A program made the position numbers and the translations under genes. 5,988 bases of DNA, taken from an uncultured bacterium (GTDB taxonomy: Bacteria > Bacillota > Clostridia > Oscillospirales > Oscillospiraceae). The stretch covers positions 1-5,988 of the forward strand of contig CAJMQD010000065.1 of the NCBI GenBank assembly GCA_905215425.1, written 5' to 3'. Positions within the stretch are counted from its first letter, which is position 1; every line of letters begins with the position of its first letter. Below the pieces are notes generated by a model. That model was given only the letters and a program-made list of their open reading frames with translations, made no database searches and was not told where the DNA came from. This document shows positions 5,636-5,988 of this stretch, one piece after another.

Positions 5636-5988
5636 GACCCAACACCTCCATAGCCCGACGGAACAGGCTCTCTCCGTCCAGGCCCAACATCTTTTTTAAC
5701 TCACTGCTGCTGCCGTGGGTCACAAAACCCTCGCCGCAGGTGACCACGGCAGTTTTGGCCTCGACCCCGGCCGCCTCTAAAGCGGCCAGCAATTGGCTGC
5801 CCACGCACCCCATTGCGGCGCACTCCTCCGCCGAGAGCATTGCCCCTGTGCGGCGGACAGATTCCACCACCGGTGCAGCGTCCAGCGGTGCGATTTGGTT
5901 CAGCTTTATGACCTCTGCCTCGATACCGCGCTCCGACAGAAGCCCGGCTGCCAGCAGAAGCTCGTTGATCTCCACGCCGTATCCTATA
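5628..5988 (-). CDS. dxs: 1-deoxy-D-xylulose-5-phosphate synthase, C-terminal fragment (5' end beyond right edge)
   Basis: DXS joins pyruvate and glyceraldehyde 3-phosphate, using thiamine diphosphate, to make DXP, the entry to the MEP isoprenoid pathway and to thiamine and pyridoxal synthesis. About 119 residues are visible, all from the transketolase C-terminal domain; the full protein is around 600-630. The frame enters from the right edge (first full codon at 5987, residues IGYGVEINELLLAA), so the GTG at 5975 is internal rather than a start. Family marks are the IGYG strand, the IEAEVIKLNQIAPLDAAPV segment matching the usual NARFVKPLD region, and the terminal GFVTHGSSSELKKMLGLDGES, which matches the HG...L...GLD ending of DXS. 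A related transketolase C-domain cannot be excluded from the fragment alone, but the tlyA-nadK-argR-recN context strongly favours dxs. It ends with TAA, overlapping tlyA by 8 nt. Confidence 0.88.
   Translation of the reverse strand, partial: IGYGVEINELLLAAGLLSERGIEAEVIKLNQIAPLDAAPVVESVRRTGAMLSAEECAAMGCVGSQLLAALEAAGVEAKTAVVTCGEGFVTHGSSSELKKMLGLDGESLFRRAMEVLGRG
5644..5649 (-). promoter_or_regulatory. Ribosome binding site that fixes the tlyA GTG start
   Basis: GGAGGT on the minus strand within the last codons of dxs; its GGAGG core ends about 9 nt before the GTG at 5635. It supports the non-ATG start and coupled translation with dxs. Confidence 0.8.

Noticed and set aside
3981..5653. Long plus-strand open frames (3981-4964 and 4853-5653) antisense to nadK and tlyA.
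   Set aside because: They are shadows of strongly identified minus-strand genes, with Gln/His/Pro-rich composition and no family resemblance.

Overview
The window is compact, GC-rich bacterial chromosome (high fifties percent by eye) in which every supportable gene lies on the minus strand. The gene set, strong AGGAGG ribosome binding sites and a T-box riboswitch point to a Firmicute. The order dxs-tlyA-nadK-argR-recN is the classic Clostridia/Bacilli arrangement, and the GC content suggests a higher-GC clostridial lineage such as Oscillospirales; that placement is an inference.

Read in the direction of transcription (right to left), the first block is a tightly packed housekeeping operon. 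It holds the 3' end of dxs (5988-5628, isoprenoid precursor synthesis), tlyA (5635-4826, S4-domain 2'-O-rRNA methyltransferase), nadK (4829-3957, NAD kinase), argR (3960-3508, arginine repressor) and recN (3495-1834, SMC-like DNA repair ATPase). The first four genes overlap by 4 to 8 nt, and argR and recN are 12 nt apart, so co-transcription and translational coupling are very likely.

The non-coding stretch 1449-1833 is the most informative part. Only 46 nt after the recN stop lies a strong sigma-A-type promoter (TTGACA, 17 nt, TACAGT). It is followed by a leader of about 300 nt with the hallmarks of a T-box riboswitch: a stem I with AGUA/GAA loop-E motif, a stem III, the UGGUACC T-box bulge in an antiterminator, and an overlapping intrinsic terminator. 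The specifier triplet reads UAC (Tyr), and the T-box base that meets the tRNA discriminator is U, as expected for a tRNA with A73.

The leader precedes a 10-helix EamA/DMT transporter (1448-600), then after 38 nt the start of tyrS (561 to beyond the left edge). The simplest reading is a tyrosine-starvation operon: uncharged tRNA-Tyr stabilises the antiterminator and raises expression of both tyrosyl-tRNA synthetase and a transporter, which is therefore a candidate tyrosine or aromatic amino acid transporter. I see no mobile element, CRISPR array, tRNA/rRNA gene or large repeat, and nothing that amounts to a wholly new system. The T-box/transporter/tyrS unit is the best lead.
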